A stretch of 64,000 nucleotides of DNA from Nymphaea colorata (taxonomy: Eukaryota; Streptophyta; Magnoliopsida; Nymphaeales; Nymphaeaceae), in contig NC_045144.1 in assembly GCF_008831285.2 (NCBI RefSeq), positions 24,755,716 to 24,819,715 on the forward strand. Direction: 5' to 3'. The position numbers and the translations under genes are program-made. Of the stretch, positions 11,601 to 27,337 are shown piece by piece (position 1 is the first letter of the stretch; each line of letters starts with the position of its first letter). Under the pieces are notes generated by a model. That model made no database searches and was not told where the DNA came from. It was given only the letters and a program-made list of their open reading frames with translations.

Positions 11601-14600
11601 TGAATGATTTGGGAATTGGAATCACAAGTTGAAAGTAAATGAGATTCAGTTTATTCATTTGATCTCTTATATTAATCTAATGTGTTTCATTTGTTATTAC
11701 GTCCATAATGAATGATTTAAACGTTTAAAATCACAAGTTTATATGGATAAAAATGGGATCTATGTATTACTTTGATCCCCTTTAGTTTGTCTAGTGAGAT
11801 GAGTTTGTTGTTACATCTATAGTAACGATCTAATCAATTGAATTCACAAGTTCATAACAATGTTAATGATTTAAGAGATTCATTTGATGATGCATTTGTA
11901 ATTAAATGTGCATAACTTGTTGTTACATCCATACTGAATGATTTAGTGGATGGAAATCATAAGCTTGTATGAAAATAAATTAGATTCAAGTAATTCATTT
12001 ATTATGTTATAGTTTATATAATGTATTTCACTTGTTATTACTTTTATAATGAATGATTTAAATGATTAAAATCAGAAGTTTATATGGATATAAATGAGAT
12101 TTATACATTGCTTTATAGTTACATCTATATTGAACGATCTAAGGGATTGAAATAACAAGTTCGTGACAATACGAGTGGTATTTAAGTTATTCATTTGATT
12201 ACGCATGCTAAATTCAATGTGCCTAACTTGTTGTTACATCCATATTGAATGAATTAGTGTATTGAAATCACAATTTTGTAAGAAAATGAATGAGATTCGA
12301 GTGATTCACCTTTTGCCCTGTAGTTAACATAATGTGTTTTGTTAGTTATTACATCTATAATGACAGATTTCAATGATCGAAATCACAAGTTCGTATGGAG
12401 ACAAATGGGAACAATGCATTACTTTTATCTCTTGTGGTCACTACAAGGAGTTGAACTTGTCACATTTATAGTGAACGATTTAAAGGATTGAAATCACAAG
12501 TTCGTATCAACGCGTGTAAGATTTAAGTGATTCATTTGATCATGCATAATCAATTAAATGTGCTTAACTGTCGTCACATCCATATTGAATGATTTGGGAA
12601 TTGAATCACAAGTTCGTATGAAATAAATGAGATTCAATTTATTCGTTTGATCTCTTATAGTTAATCTAATGCGTTTCGTTTGCTATTACGTCGATAATGA
12701 ATGATTTAAACGATTAAAATAACAAGTTTATATGGATAAAAATGGGATCTATGCATTACTTTGATCCCTTTAGTTTGTCTAATGAGTTGAGTTTGTTGTT
12801 ACATATATAGTAACGATCTAACAATTGAATTGACAAGTTCTTACACTGTTAATCATTTAAGAGATTCATTTGATGATGCATTTGTAATTAAATGTGCATA
12901 ACTTGTTGTTACATCCATACTGAATGATTTAGTGGATGGAAATCATAAGCTTGTATGAAAATAAATTAGATTCAAGTAATTCATTTATTATGTTATAGTT
13001 TATATAATGTATTTCACTTGTTATTACTTTTATAATGAATGATTTAAATGATTAAAATCAGAAGTTTATATGGATATAAATGAGATTTATACATTGCTTT
13101 ATAGTTACATCTATATTGAACGATCTAAGGGATTGAAATAACAAGTTCGTGACAATACGAGTGGTATTTAAGTTATTCATTTGATTACGCATGCTAAATT
13201 CAATGTGCCTAACTTGTTGTTACATCCATATTGAATGAATTAGTGTATTGAAATCATAATTTTGTAAGAAAATGAATGAGATTCGAGTGATTCACCTTTT
13301 GCCTGTAGTTAACATAATGTGTTTTGTTAGTTATTACATCTATAATGACAGATTTCAATGATCGAAATCACAAGTTCGTATGGAGACAAATGGGAACAAT
13401 GCATTACTTTTATCTCTTGTGGTCACTACAAGGAGTTGAACTTGTCACATTTATAGTGAACGATTTAAAGGATTGAAATCACAAGTTCGTATCAACGCGT
13501 GTAAGATTTAAGTGATTCATTTGATCCTGCATAATCAATTAAATGTGCTTAACTGGTCGTCACATCCATATTGAATGATTTGGGAATTGAAATCACAAGT
13601 TCGTATGAAAATAAATGAGATTCAATTTATTCGTTTGATCTCTTATAGTTAATCTAATGCGTTTCGTTTGCTATTACGTCGATAATGAATGATTTAAACG
13701 ATTAAAATAACAAGTTTATATGGATAAAAATGGGATCTATGCATTACTTTGATCCTTGTAGTTTGTCTAATGAGTTGAGTTTGTTGTTACATATATAGTA
13801 ACGATCTAAACAATTGAATTGACAAGTTCGTTACACTGTTAATCATTTAAGAGATTCATTTGATGATGCATTTACAATTAAATGTGCCTACCTTTTTGTA
13901 ACATCCATATTGAATGATTTAGTGGATGGAAATCATAAGCTTGTATGAAAATAAATTAGATTCAAGTAATTCATTTAGTATGTTATAGTTTATATAATGT
14001 ATTTCACTTGTTACTACTTTTATAATGAATGATTTAAATGATTAAAATCAGAAGTTTATATGGATATAATTGAGATTTATACATTACTTTATAGTTACAT
14101 CTATATTGAACGATCTAAGGGATTGAAATAACAAGTTCGTAACAATACGAGTGGTATTTAAGTTATTCATTTGATTACGCATGCTTAATTTAATGTGCCT
14201 AACTTATTGTTACATCCTTATTAATGAATTAGTGTATTGAAATCACAATTTTGTAAGAAAATGAATGAGATTTGAGTGATTCATCTTTTGCCCTGTAGTT
14301 AACCTAATGTGTTTTGCCTGTTATTACATCTATAATGAAGGATTTCAATGATCGAAAGCACAAGTTCGTATGGAGACAAATGGACAATGCATTACTTTTA
14401 TCCCTTGTGTTCACTACAAGGAGTTGAACTTGTAACATTTATCGTGAACGATTTAAAGTATTGAAATCACAAGTTCGTTTAATGCGAGCAAGATTTAAGT
14501 GATTCATTTGATCATGCATAATCAATTAAACGTGCTCAACTTGTTGCCACATCGATATTGAATGATTTGGGAATTGGAATCACAAGTTGAAAGTAAATGA

Positions 14601-17600
14601 GATTCAGTTTATTCATTTGATCTCTTATAGTTAATCTAATGTGTTTCATTTGTTATTACGTCCATAATGAATGATTTAAACGTTTAAAATCACAAGTTTA
14701 TATGGATAAAAATGGGATCTATGTATTACTTTGATCCCCTTTAGTTTGTCTAGTGAGATGAGTTTGTTGTTACATCTATAGTAACGATCTAATCAATTGA
14801 ATTCACAAGTTCATAACAATGTTAATGATTTAAGAGATTCATTTGATGATGCATTTGTAATTAAATGTGCATAACTTGTTGTTACATCCATACTGAATAT
14901 TTAGTGGATGGAAATCATAAGCTTGTATGAAAATAAATTAGATTCAAGTAATTCATTTATTATGTTATAGTTTATATAATGTATTTCACTTGTTATTACT
15001 TTTATAATGAATGATTTAAATGATTAAAATCAGAAGTTTATATGGATATAAATGAGATTTATACATTGCTTTATAGTTACATCTATATTGAACGATCTAA
15101 GGGATTGAAATAACAAGTTCGTAACAATACGAGTGGTATTTAAGTTATTCATTTGATTACGCATGCTAAATTCAATGTGCCTAACATGTTGTTACATCCA
15201 TATTGAATGAATTAGTGTATTGAAATCACAATTTTGTAAGAAAATGAATGAGATTGAGTGATTCATCTTTTGCCCTGTAGTTAACCTAATGTGTTTTGCT
15301 GTTATTACATCTATAATGAAGGATTTCAATGATCGAAAGCACAAGTTCGTATGGAGACAAATGGACAATGCATTACTTTTATCCCTTGTGTCACTACAAG
15401 GAGTTGAACTTGTAACATTTATCGTGAACGATTTAAAGTATTGAAATCACAAGTTCGTTTCAATGCGAACAAGATTTGAGTGATTCATTTGATCATGCAT
15501 AATCAATTAAACGTGCTCAACTTGTTGCCACATCGATATTGAATGATTTGGGAATTGGAATCACAAGTTGAAAGTAAATGAGATTCAGTTTATTCATTTG
15601 ATCTCTTATAGTTAATCTAATGTGTTTCATTTGTTATTACGTCCATAATGAATGATTTAAACGTTTAAAATCACAAGTTTATATGGATAAAAATGGATCT
15701 ATGTATTACTTTGATCCCCTTTAGTTTGTCTAGTGAGATGAGTTTGTTGTTACATCTATAGTAACGATCTAATCAATTGAATTCACAAGTTCATAACAAT
15801 GTTAATGATTTAAGAGATTCATTTGATGATGCATTTGTAATTAAATGTGCATAACTTGTTGTTACATCCATACTGAATGATTTAGTGGATGGAAATCATA
15901 AGCTTGTATGAAAATAAATTAGATTCAAGTAATTCATTTATTATGTTATAGTTTATATAATGTATTTCACTTGTTATTACTTTTATAATGAATGATTTAA
16001 ATGATTAAAATCAGAAGTTTATATGGATATAAATGAGATTTATACATTGCTTTATAGTTACATCTATATTGAACGATCTAAGGGATTGAAATAACAAGTT
16101 CGTGACAATACGAGTGGTATTTAAGTTATTCATTTGATTACGCATGCTAAATTCAATGTGCCTAACATGTTGTTACATCCATATTGAATGAATTAGTGTA
16201 TTGAAATCACAATTTTGTAAGAAAATGAATGAGATTCGAGTGATTCACCTTTTGCCCTGTAGTTAACTAATGTGTTTTGTGTTATTACATCTATAATGAA
16301 GGATTTCAATGATCGAAATCACAAGTTCGTATGGAGACAAATGGACAATGCATTACTTTTATCCTTGTGTCACTACAAGGAGTTGAACTTGTAACATTTA
16401 TCGTGAACGATTTAAAGTATTGAAATCACAAGTTCGTTTCAATGCGACAAGATTTGAGTGATTCATTTGATCATGCATAATCAATTAAACGTGCTCAACT
16501 TGTTGCCACATCGATATTGAATGATTTGGGAATTGGAATCACAAGTTGAAAGTAAATGAGATTCAGTTTATTCATTTGATCTCTTATAGTTAATCTAATG
16601 TGTTTCATTTGTTATTACGTCCATAATGAATGATTTAAACGTTTAAAATCACAAGTTTATATGGATAAAAATGGGATCTATGATTACTTTGATCCCCTTT
16701 AGTTTGTCTAGTGAGATGAGTTTGTTGTTACATCTATAGTAACGATCTAATCAATTGAATTCACAAGTTCATAACAATGTTAATGATTTAAGAGATTCAT
16801 TTGATGATGCATTTGTAATTAAATGTGCATAACTTGTTGTTACATCCATACTGAATGATTTAGTGGATGGAAATCATAAGCTTGTATGAAAATAAATTAG
16901 ATTCAAGTAATTCATTTATTATGTTATAGTTTATATAATGTATTTCACTTGTTATTACTTTTATAATGAATGATTTAAATGATTAAAATCAGAAGTTTAT
17001 ATGGATATAAATGAGATTTATACATTGCTTTATAGTTACATCTATATTGAACGATCTAAGGGATTGAAATAACAAGTTCGTGACAATACGAGTGGTATTT
17101 AAGTTATTCATTTGATTACGCATGCTAAATTCAATGTGCCTAACTTGTTGTTACATCCATATTGAATGAATTAGTGTATTGAAATCACAATTTTGTAAGA
17201 AAATGAATGAGATTCGAGTGATTCACCTTTTGCCCTGTAGTTAACATAATGTGTTTTGTTAGTTATTACATCTATAATGACGGATTTCAATGATCGAAAT
17301 CACAAGTTCGTATGGAGACAAATGGGAACAATGCATTACTTTTATCTCTTGTGGTCACTACAAGGAGTTGAACTTGTCACATTTATAGTGAACGATTTAA
17401 AGGATTGAAATCACAAGTTCGTATCAATGCGTGTAAGATTTAAGTGATTCATTTGATCATGCATAATCAATTAAATGTGCTTAACTTGTCGTCACATCCA
17501 TATTGAATGATTTGGGAATTGAAATCACAAGTTCGTATGAAATAAATGAGATTCAATTTATTCGTTTGATCTCTTATAGTTAATCTAATGCGTTTCATTT

Positions 17601-17839
17601 GCTATTACGTCATAATGAATGATTTAAACGATTAAAATAACAAGTTTATATGGATAAAAATGGGATCTATGCATTACTTTGATCCCTTGTAGTTTGTCTA
17701 ATGAGTTGAGTTTGTTGTTACATATATAGTAACGATCTAAACAATTGAATTGACAAGTTCGTTACAATGTTAATCATTTAAGAGATTCATTTGATGATGC
17801 ATTTACAATTAAATGTGCCTACCTTTTTGTAACATCCAT

Positions 17840-17852
17840 ATTGAATATGTAT
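17840..17852 (+). other. 82-bp deletion junction in HOR (m5/m6)
   Basis: CATCCATATTGAAT runs directly into ATGTATTTCACTTG. About 82 bp that normally separate these, including the AAGCTT site of m6, are absent. A short AAT microhomology lies at the joint. The unit 17230-18134 measures 904 bp as a result. Confidence 0.8.
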
Positions 17853-18654
17853 TTCACTTGTTACTACTTTTATAATGAATGATTTAAATGATTAAAATCA
17901 GAATTTATATGGATATAATTGAATTTATACATTACTTTATAGTTACATCTATATTGAACGATCTAAGGGATTGAAATAACAAGTTCGTAACAATACGAGT
18001 GGTATTTAAGTTATTCATTTGATTACGCATGCTTAATTTATGTGCCTAACTTATTGTTACATCCTTATTGAATGAATTAGTGTATTGAAATCACAATTTT
18101 GTAAGAAAATGAATGAGATTTGAGTGATTCATCTTTTGCCCTGTAGTTAACCTAATGTGTTTTGCCTGTTATTAATCTATAATGAAGGATTTCAATGATC
18201 GAAAGCACAAGTTCGTATGGAGACAAATGGACAATGCATTACTTTTATCCCTGTGTTCACTACAAGGAGTTGAACTTGTAACATTTATAGTGAACGATTT
18301 AAAGTATTGAAATCACAAGTTCGTTTCAATGCGAGCAAGATTTAAGTGATTCATTTGATCACGCATAATCAATTAAACGTGCTCAACTTGTTGCCACATC
18401 GATATTGAATGATTTGGGAATTGGAATCACAAGTTGAAAGTAAATGAGATTCAGTTTATTCATTTGATCTCTTATAGTTAATCTAATGTGTTTCATTTGT
18501 TATTACGTCCATAATGAATGATTTAAACGTTTAAAATCACAAGTTTATATGGATAAAAATGGGATTTATGTATTACTTTGATCCCCTTTAGTTTGTCTAG
18601 TGAGATGAGTTTGTTGTTACATCTATAGTAACGATTTAATCAATTGAATTCACA

Positions 18655-18675
18655 AGTTCATAACTATTTACTTTA
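18655..18675 (+). other. About 245-bp deletion junction in HOR (m5/m7)
   Basis: GTTCATAACT joins ATTTACTTTATAG, skipping the remainder of m5, all of m6 and part of m7. The unit from 18134 to 18872 is only 738 bp. It begins with type B markers and continues after the joint in the phase expected for m7, so register is preserved. Confidence 0.75.
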
Positions 18676-21600
18676 TAGTTACATCTATATTGAACGATCT
18701 AAGGGATTGAAATAACAAGTTCGTAACAATACGAGTGGTATTTAAGTTATTCATTTGATTACGCATGCTTAATTTAATGTGCCTAACTTGTTGTTACATC
18801 CATATTGAATGAATTAGTGTATTGAAATCACAATTTTGTAAGAAAATGAATGAGATTCGAGTGATTCACCTTTTGCCCTGTAGTTAACCTAATGTTTTGT
18901 TAGTTATTACATCTATAATGACGGATTTCAATGATCGAAATCACAAGTTCGTATGGAGACAAATGGGAACAATGCATTACTTTTATCTCTTGTGGTCACT
19001 ACAAGGAGTTGAACTTGTCACATTTATAGTGAACGATTTAAAGGATTGAAATCACAAGTTCGTATCAATGCGTGCAAGATTTAAGTGATTCATTTGATCA
19101 TGCATAATCAATTAAATGTGCTTAACTTGTCGTCACATCCATATTGAATGATTTGGGAATTGAAATCACAAGTTCGTATGAAATAAATGAGATTCAATTT
19201 ATTCATTTGATCTCTTATAGTTAATCTAATGCGTTTCATTTGCTATTACGTCTATAATGAATGATTTAAACGATTAAAATCACAAGTTTATATGGATAAA
19301 AATGGGATCTATGCATTACTTTGATCCCTTGTAGTTTGTCTAATGAGTTGAGTTTGTTGTTACATCTATAGTAACGATCTAAACAATTGAATTGACAATT
19401 CGTAACAATGTTAATCATTTAAGAGATTCATTTGATGACGCATTTACAATTAAATGTGCCTACTTTTTGTAACATCCATATGAATGATTTAGTGGATGGA
19501 AATCATAAGCTTGTATGAAAATAAATTAGATTCAAGTAATTCATTTATTATGTTATAGTTTATATAATGTATTTCACTTGTTACTACTTTTATAATGAAT
19601 GATTTAAATGATTAAAATCAGAAGTTTATATGGATATAATGAGATTTATACATTACTTTATAGTTACATCTATATTGAACGATCTAAGGGATTGAAATAA
19701 CAAGTTCGTAACAATACGAGTGGTATTTAAGTTATTCATTTGATTACGCATGCTTAATTTAATGTGCCTAACTTGTTGTTACATCCTATTGAATGAATTA
19801 GTGTATTGAAATCACAATTTTGTAAGAAAATGAATGAGATTCGAGTGATTCACCTTTTGCCCTGTAGTTAACCTAATGTGTTTTGTTAGTTATTACATCT
19901 ATAATGACGGATTTCAATGATCGAAATCACAAGTTCGTATGGAGACAAATGGGAACAATGCATTACTTTTATCTCTTGTGGTCACTACAAGGAGTTGAAC
20001 TTGTCACATTTATAGTGAACGATTTAAAGGATTGAAATCACAAGTTCGTATCAATGCGTGCAAGATTTAAGTGATTCATTTGATCATGCATAATCAATTA
20101 AATGTGCTTAACTTGTCGTCACATCCATATTGAATGATTTGGGAATTGAAATCACAAGTTCGTATGAAAATAAATGAGATTCAATTTATTCATTTGATCT
20201 CTTATAGTTAATCTAATGCGTTTCATTTGCTATTACGTCTATAATGAATGATTTAAACGATTAAAATCACAAGTTTATATGGATAAAAATGGGATCTATG
20301 CATTACTTTGATCCCTTGTAGTTTGTCTAATGAGTTGAGTTTGTTGTTACATCTATAGTAACGATCTAAACAATTGAATTGACAAGTTCGTAACAATGTT
20401 AATCATTTAAGAGATTCATTTGATGACGCATTTACAATTAAATGTGCCTACTTTTTGTAACATCCATATTGAATGATTTAGTGGATGGAAATCATAAGCT
20501 TGTATGAAAATAAATTAGATTCAAGTAATTCATTTATTATGTTATAGTTTATATAATGTATTTCACTTGTTACTACTTTTATAATGAATGATTTAAATGA
20601 TTAAAATCAGAAGTTTATATGGATATAATTGAGATTTATACATTACTTTATAGTTACATCTATATTGAACGATCTAAGGGATTGAAATAACAAGTTCGTA
20701 ACAATACGAGTGGTATTTAAGTTATTCATTTGATTACGCATGCTTAATTTAATGTGCCTAACTTATTGTTACATCCTTATTGAATGAATTAGTGTATTGA
20801 AATCACAATTTTGTAAGAAAATGAATGAGATTTGAGTGATTCATCTTTTGCCCTGTAGTTAACCTAATGTGTTTTGCCTGTTATTACATCTATAATGAAG
20901 GATTTCAATGATCGAAAGCACAAGTTCGTATGGAGACAAATGGACAATGCATTACTTTTATCCCTTGTGTTCACTACAAGGAGTTGAACTTGTAACATTT
21001 ATAGTGAACGATTTAAAGTATTGAAATCACAAGTTCGTTTCAATGCGAGCAAGATTTAAGTGATTCATTTGATCATGCATAATCAATTAAACGTGCTCAA
21101 CTTGTTGCCACATCGATATTGAATGATTTGGGAATTGGAATCACAAGTTGAAAGTAAATGAGATTCAGTTTATTCATTTGATCTCTTATAGTTAATCTAA
21201 TGTGTTTCATTTGTTATTACGTCCATAATGAATGATTTAAACGTTTAAAATCACAAGTTTATATGGATAAAAATGGGATCTATGTATTACTTTGATCCCC
21301 TTTAGTTTGTCTAGTGAGATGAGTTTGTTGTTACATCTATAGTAACGATCTAATCAATTGAATTCACAAGTTCATAACAATGTTAATGATTTAAGAGATT
21401 CATTTGATGATGCATTTGTAATTAAATGTGCATAACTTGTTGTTACATCCATACTGAATGATTTAGTGGATGGAAATCATAAGCTTGTATGAAAATAAAT
21501 TAATTCAAGTAATTCATTTATTATGTTATAGTTTATATAATGTATTTCACTTGTTATTACTTTTATAATGAATGATTTAAATGATTAAAATCAGAAGTTT

Positions 21601-22799
21601 TATGGATATAAATGAGATTTATACATTGCTTTATAGTTACATCTATATTGAACGATCTAAGGGATTGAAATAACAAGTTCGTAACAATACGAGTGGTATT
21701 TAAGTTATTCATTTGATTACGCATGCTTAATTTAATGTGCCTAACTTGTTGTTACATCCATATTGAATGAATTAGTGTATTGAAATCACAATTTTGTAAG
21801 AAAATGAATGAGATTCGATTGATTCACCTTTTGCCCTGTAGTTAAGCTAATGTGTTTTGTTAGTTATTACATCTATAATGACGGATTTCAATGATCGAAA
21901 TCACAAGTTCGTATGGAGACAAATGGGAACAATGCATTACTTTTATCCCTTGTGGTCACTACAAGGAGTTGAACTTGTACATTTATAGTGAACGATTTAA
22001 AGGATTGAAATCACAAGTTCGTATCAATGCGTGCAAGATTTAAGTGATTCATTTGATCATGTATAATCAATTAAATGTGGTTAACTTGTTGTCACATCCA
22101 TATTGAATGATTTGGGAATTGAAATCACAAGTTCGTATGAAAATAAATGAGATTCAATTTATTCATTTGATCTCTTATAGTTAATCTAATGCGTTTCATT
22201 TGCTATTACGTCTATAATGAATGATTTATACGATTAAAATCACAAGTTTATATGGATAAAAATGGGATCTATGCATTACTTTGATCCCTTGTAGTTTGTC
22301 TAATGAGTTGAGTTTGTTGTTACATCTATAGTAACGATCTAAACAATTGAATTGACAAGTTCGTAACAATGTTAATCATTTAAGAGATTCATTTGATGAC
22401 GCATTTACAATTAAATGTGCCTACTTTTTGTAACATCCATATTGAATGATTTAGTGGATGGAAATCATAAGCTTGTATGAAAATAAATTAGATTCAAGTA
22501 ATTCATTTATTATGTTATAGTTTATATAATGTATTTCACTTGTTACTACTTTTATAATGAATGATTTAAATGATTAAAATCAGAAGTTTATATGGATATA
22601 ATTGAGATTTATACATTACTTTATAGTTACATCTATATTGAACGATCTAAGGGATTGAAATAACAAGTTCGTAACAATACGAGTGGTATTTAAGTTATTC
22701 ATTTGATTACGCATGCTTAATTTAATGTGCCTAACTTGTTGTTACATCCTATTGAATGAATTAGTGTATTGAAATCACAATTTTGTAAGAAAATGAATG

Positions 22800-25400
22800 A
22801 GATTCGAGTGATTCACTTTTGCCCTGTAGTTAACCTAATGTGTTTTGTTGTTATTACATCTATAATGACGGATTTCAATGATCGAAATCACAAGTTCGTA
22901 TGGAGACAAATGGAACAATGCATTACTTTTATCCTTGTGGTCACTACAAGGAGTTGAACTTGTCACATTTATAGTGAACGATTTAAAGGATTGAAATCAC
23001 AAGTTCGTATCAATGCGTGCAAGATTTAAGTGATTCATTTGATCATGCATAATCAATTAAACGTGCTAACTTGTTGCACATCCATATTGAATGATTTGGG
23101 AATTGAATCACAAGTTGAAAATAAATGAGATTCAATTTATTCATTTGATCTCTTATAGTTAATCTAATGCGTTTCATTTGCTATTACGTCATAATGAATG
23201 ATTTAAACGATTAAAATCACAAGTTTATATGGATAAAAATGGGATCTATGCATTACTTTGATCCCTTTAGTTTGTCTAATGAGTTGAGTTTGTTGTTACA
23301 TCTATAGTAACGATCTAAACAATTGAATTGACAAGTTCGTAACAATGTTAATCATTTAAGAGATTCATTTGATGATGCATTTTAATTAAATGTGCTAACT
23401 TTTTGTACATCCATACTGAATGATTTAGTGGATGGAAATCATAAGCTTGTATGAAAATAAATTAGATTCAAGTAATTCATTTATTATGTTATAGTTTATA
23501 TAATGTATTTCACTTGTTATTACTTTTATAATGAATGATTTAAATGATTAAATCAGAAGTTTATATGGATATAATTGAGATTTATACATTACTTTATAGT
23601 TACATCTATATTGAACGATCTAAGGGATTGAAATAACAAGTTCGTAACAATACGAGTGGTATTTAAGTTATTCATTTGATTACGCATGCTTAATTTAATG
23701 TGCCTAACTTATTGTTACATCCATATTGAATGAATTAGTGTATTGAAATCACAATTTTGTAAGAAAATGAATGAGATTTGAGTGATTCATCTTTTGCCCT
23801 GTAGTTAACTAATGTGTTTTGCTGTTATTACATCTATAATGAAGGATTTCAATGATCGAAAGCACAAGTTCGTATGGAGACAAATGGACAATGCATTACT
23901 TTTATCCCTTGTGTTCACTACAAGGAGTTGAACTTGTAACATTTATAGTGAACGATTTAAAGTATTGAAATCACAAGTTCGTTTCAATGCGAGCAAGATT
24001 TAAGTGATTCATTTGATCATGCATAATCAATTAAACGTGCTCAACTTGTTGCCACATCGATATTGAATGATTTGGGAATTGGAATCACAAGTTGAAAGTA
24101 AATGAGATTCAGTTTATTCATTTGATCTCTTATAGTTAATCTAATGTGTTTCATTTGTTATTACGTCCATAATGAATGATTTAAACGTTTAAAATCACAA
24201 GTTTATATGGATAAAAATGGGATCTATGTATTACTTTGATCCCTTTAGTTTGTCTAGTGAGATGAGTTTGTTGTTACATCTATAGTAACGATCTAATCAA
24301 TTGAATTCACAAGTTCATAACAATGTTAATGATTTAAGAGATTCATTTGATGATGCATTTGTAATTAAATGTGCATAACTTGTTGTTACATCCATACTGA
24401 ATGATTTAGTGGATGGAAATCATAAGCTTGTATGAAAATAAATTAGATTCAAGTAATTCATTTATTATGTTATAGTTTATATAATGTATTTCACTTGTTA
24501 TTACTTTTATAATGAATGATTTAAATGATTAAAATCAGAAGTTTATATGGATATAATGAGATTTATACATTGCTTTATAGTTACATCTATATTGAACGAT
24601 CTAAGGGATTGAAATAACAAGTTCGTAACAATACGAGTGGTATTTAAGTTATTCATTTGATTACGCATGCTTAATTTAATGTGCCTAACTTGTTGTTACA
24701 TCCATATTGAATGAATTAGTGTATTGAAATCACAATTTTGTAAGAAAATGAATGAGATTCGAGTGATTCACCTTTTGCCCTGTAGTTAACTAATGTGTTT
24801 TGTTAGTTATTACATCTATAATGACGGATTTCAATGATCGAAATCACAAGTTCGTATGGAGACAAATGGACAATGCATTACTTTTATCCCTTGTGGTCAC
24901 TACAAGGAGTTGAACTTGTAACATTTATAGTGAACGATTTAAAGATTGAAATCACAAGTTCGTATCAATGCGGCAAGATTTAAGTGATTCATTTGATCAT
25001 GCATAATCAATTAAACGTGCTAACTTGTTGCACATCCATATTGAATGATTTGGGAATTGAAATCACAAGTTGAAAATAAATGAGATTCAATTTATTCATT
25101 TGATCTCTTATAGTTAATCTAATGGTTTCATTTGTTATTACGTCATAATGAATGATTTAAACGTTAAAATCACAAGTTTATATGGATAAAAATGGGATCT
25201 ATGATTACTTTGATCCCTTTAGTTTGTCTAGTGAGTGAGTTTGTTGTTACATCTATAGTAACGATCTAATCAATTGAATTACAAGTTCGTAACAATGTTA
25301 ATCATTTAAGAGATTCATTTGATGATGCATTTGTAATTAAATGTGCATAACTTTTGTTACATCCATATGAATGATTTAGTGGATGGAAATCATAAGCTTG
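22800..25400 (+). repeat. A/B chimeric consensus stretch with bases missing at diagnostic sites
   Basis: The units here mix A and B markers, and many sites that distinguish A from B have lost their base altogether. Between 24940 and 25380 examples are AAAGATTG (A AAAGGATTG, B AAAGTATTG), CGGCAAG (CGTGCAAG or CGAGCAAG), GTGCTAAC (GCTTAAC or GCTCAAC), TTGCACATC (TTGTCACATC or TTGCCACATC), AATGGTTTC, CGTCATAATG, ACGTTAAAA, ATGATTAC, GTGAGTGAG, GAATTACAAG and CATATGAATG. Non-diagnostic bases are mostly intact. I read this as a collapsed-repeat consensus artefact. Confidence 0.8.
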
Positions 25401-27337
25401 TATGAAAATAAATTAGATTCAAGTAATTCATTTATTATGTTATAGTTTATATAATGTATTTCACTTGTTATTACTTTTATAATGAATGATTTAAATGATT
25501 AAAATCAGAAGTTTATATGGATATAAATGAGATTTATACATTCTTTATAGTTACATCTATATTGAACGATCTAAGGGATTGAAATAACAAGTTCGTAACA
25601 ATACGAGTGGTATTTAAGTTATTCATTTGATTACGCATGCTTAATTTAATGTGCCTAACTTGTTGTTACATCCATATTGAATGAATTAGTGTATTGAAAT
25701 CACAATTTTGTAAGAAAATGAATGAGATTCGAGTGATTCACCTTTTGCCCTGTAGTTAACTAATGTGTTTTGTTAGTTATTACATCTATAATGACGGATT
25801 TCAATGATCGAAATCACAAGTTCGTATGGAGACAAATGGGACAATGCATTACTTTTATCCTTGTGGTCACTACAAGGAGTTGAACTTGTCACATTTATAG
25901 TGAACGATTTAAAGGATTGAAATCACAAGTTCGTATCACTGCGTGCAAGATTTAAGTGATTCATTTGATCACGTATAATCAATTAAATGTGGTTAACTTG
26001 TTGTCACATCCATATTGAATGATTTGGGAATTGAAATCACAAGTTCGTATGAAAATAAATGAGATTCAATTTATTCATTTGATCTCTTATAGTTAATCTA
26101 ATGCGTTTCATTTGCTATTACGTCTATAATGAATGATTTATACGATTAAAATCACAAGTTTATATGGATAAAAATGGGATCTATGCATTACTTTGATCCC
26201 TTGTAGTTTGTCTAATGAGTTGAGTTTGTTGTTACATCTATAGTAACGATCTAAACAATTGAATTGACAAGTTCGTAACAATGTTAATCATTTAAGAGAT
26301 TCATTTAATGACGCATTTACAATTAAATGTGCCTACCTTTTTGTAACATCCATATTGAATGATTTAGTGGATGGAAATCATAAGCTTGTATGAAAATAAA
26401 TTAGATTCAAGTAATTCATTTATTATGTTATAGTTTATATAATGTATTTCACTTGTTACTACTTTTATAATGAATGATTTAAATGATTAAAATCAGAAGT
26501 TTATATGGATATAATTGAGATTTATACATTACTTTATAGTTACATTATATTGAACGATCTAAGGGATTGAAATAACAAGTTCGTAACAATACGAGTGGTA
26601 TTTAAGTTATTCATTTGATTACGCATGCTTAATTTAATGTGCCTAACTTATTGTTACATCCTTATTGAATGAATTAGTGTATTGAAATCACAATTTTGTA
26701 AGAAAATGAATGAGATTTGAGTGATTCATCTTTTGCCCTGTAGTTAACCTAATGTGTTTTGCCTGTTATTACATCTATAATGAAGGATTTCAATGATCGA
26801 AAGCACAAGTTCGTATGGAGACAAATGGACAATGCATTACTTTTATCCCTTGTGTTCACTACAAGGAGTTGAACTTGTAACATTTATAGTGAACGATTTA
26901 AAGTATTGAAATCACAAGTTCGTTTCAATGCGAGCAAGATTTAAGTGATTCATTTGATCATGCATAATCAATTAAACGTGCTCAACTTGTTGCCACATCG
27001 ATATTGAATGATTTGGGAATTGGAATCACAAGTTGAAAGTAAATGAGATTCAGTTTATTCATTTGATCTCTTATAGTTAATCTAATGTGTTTCATTTGTT
27101 ATTACGTCCATAATGAATGATTTAAACGTTTAAAATCACAAGTTTATATGGATAAAAATGGGATCTATGTATTACTTTGATCCCCTTTAGTTTGTCTAGT
27201 GAGATGAGTTTGTTGTTACATCTATAGTAACGATCTAATCAATTGAATTCACAATTCATAACAATGTTAATGATTTAAGAGATTCATTTGATGATGCATT
27301 TGTAATTAAATGTGCATAACTTGTTGTTACATCCTAC

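Noticed and set aside
22769-22957. Short plus-strand frame of 62 codons in satellite, with relatives at 35297-35482, 42076-42261 and 62383-62592
   Set aside because: It is a chance frame in the HOR that opens and closes with single-base losses between copies and has no domain. Its recurrence reflects repeat copy number.
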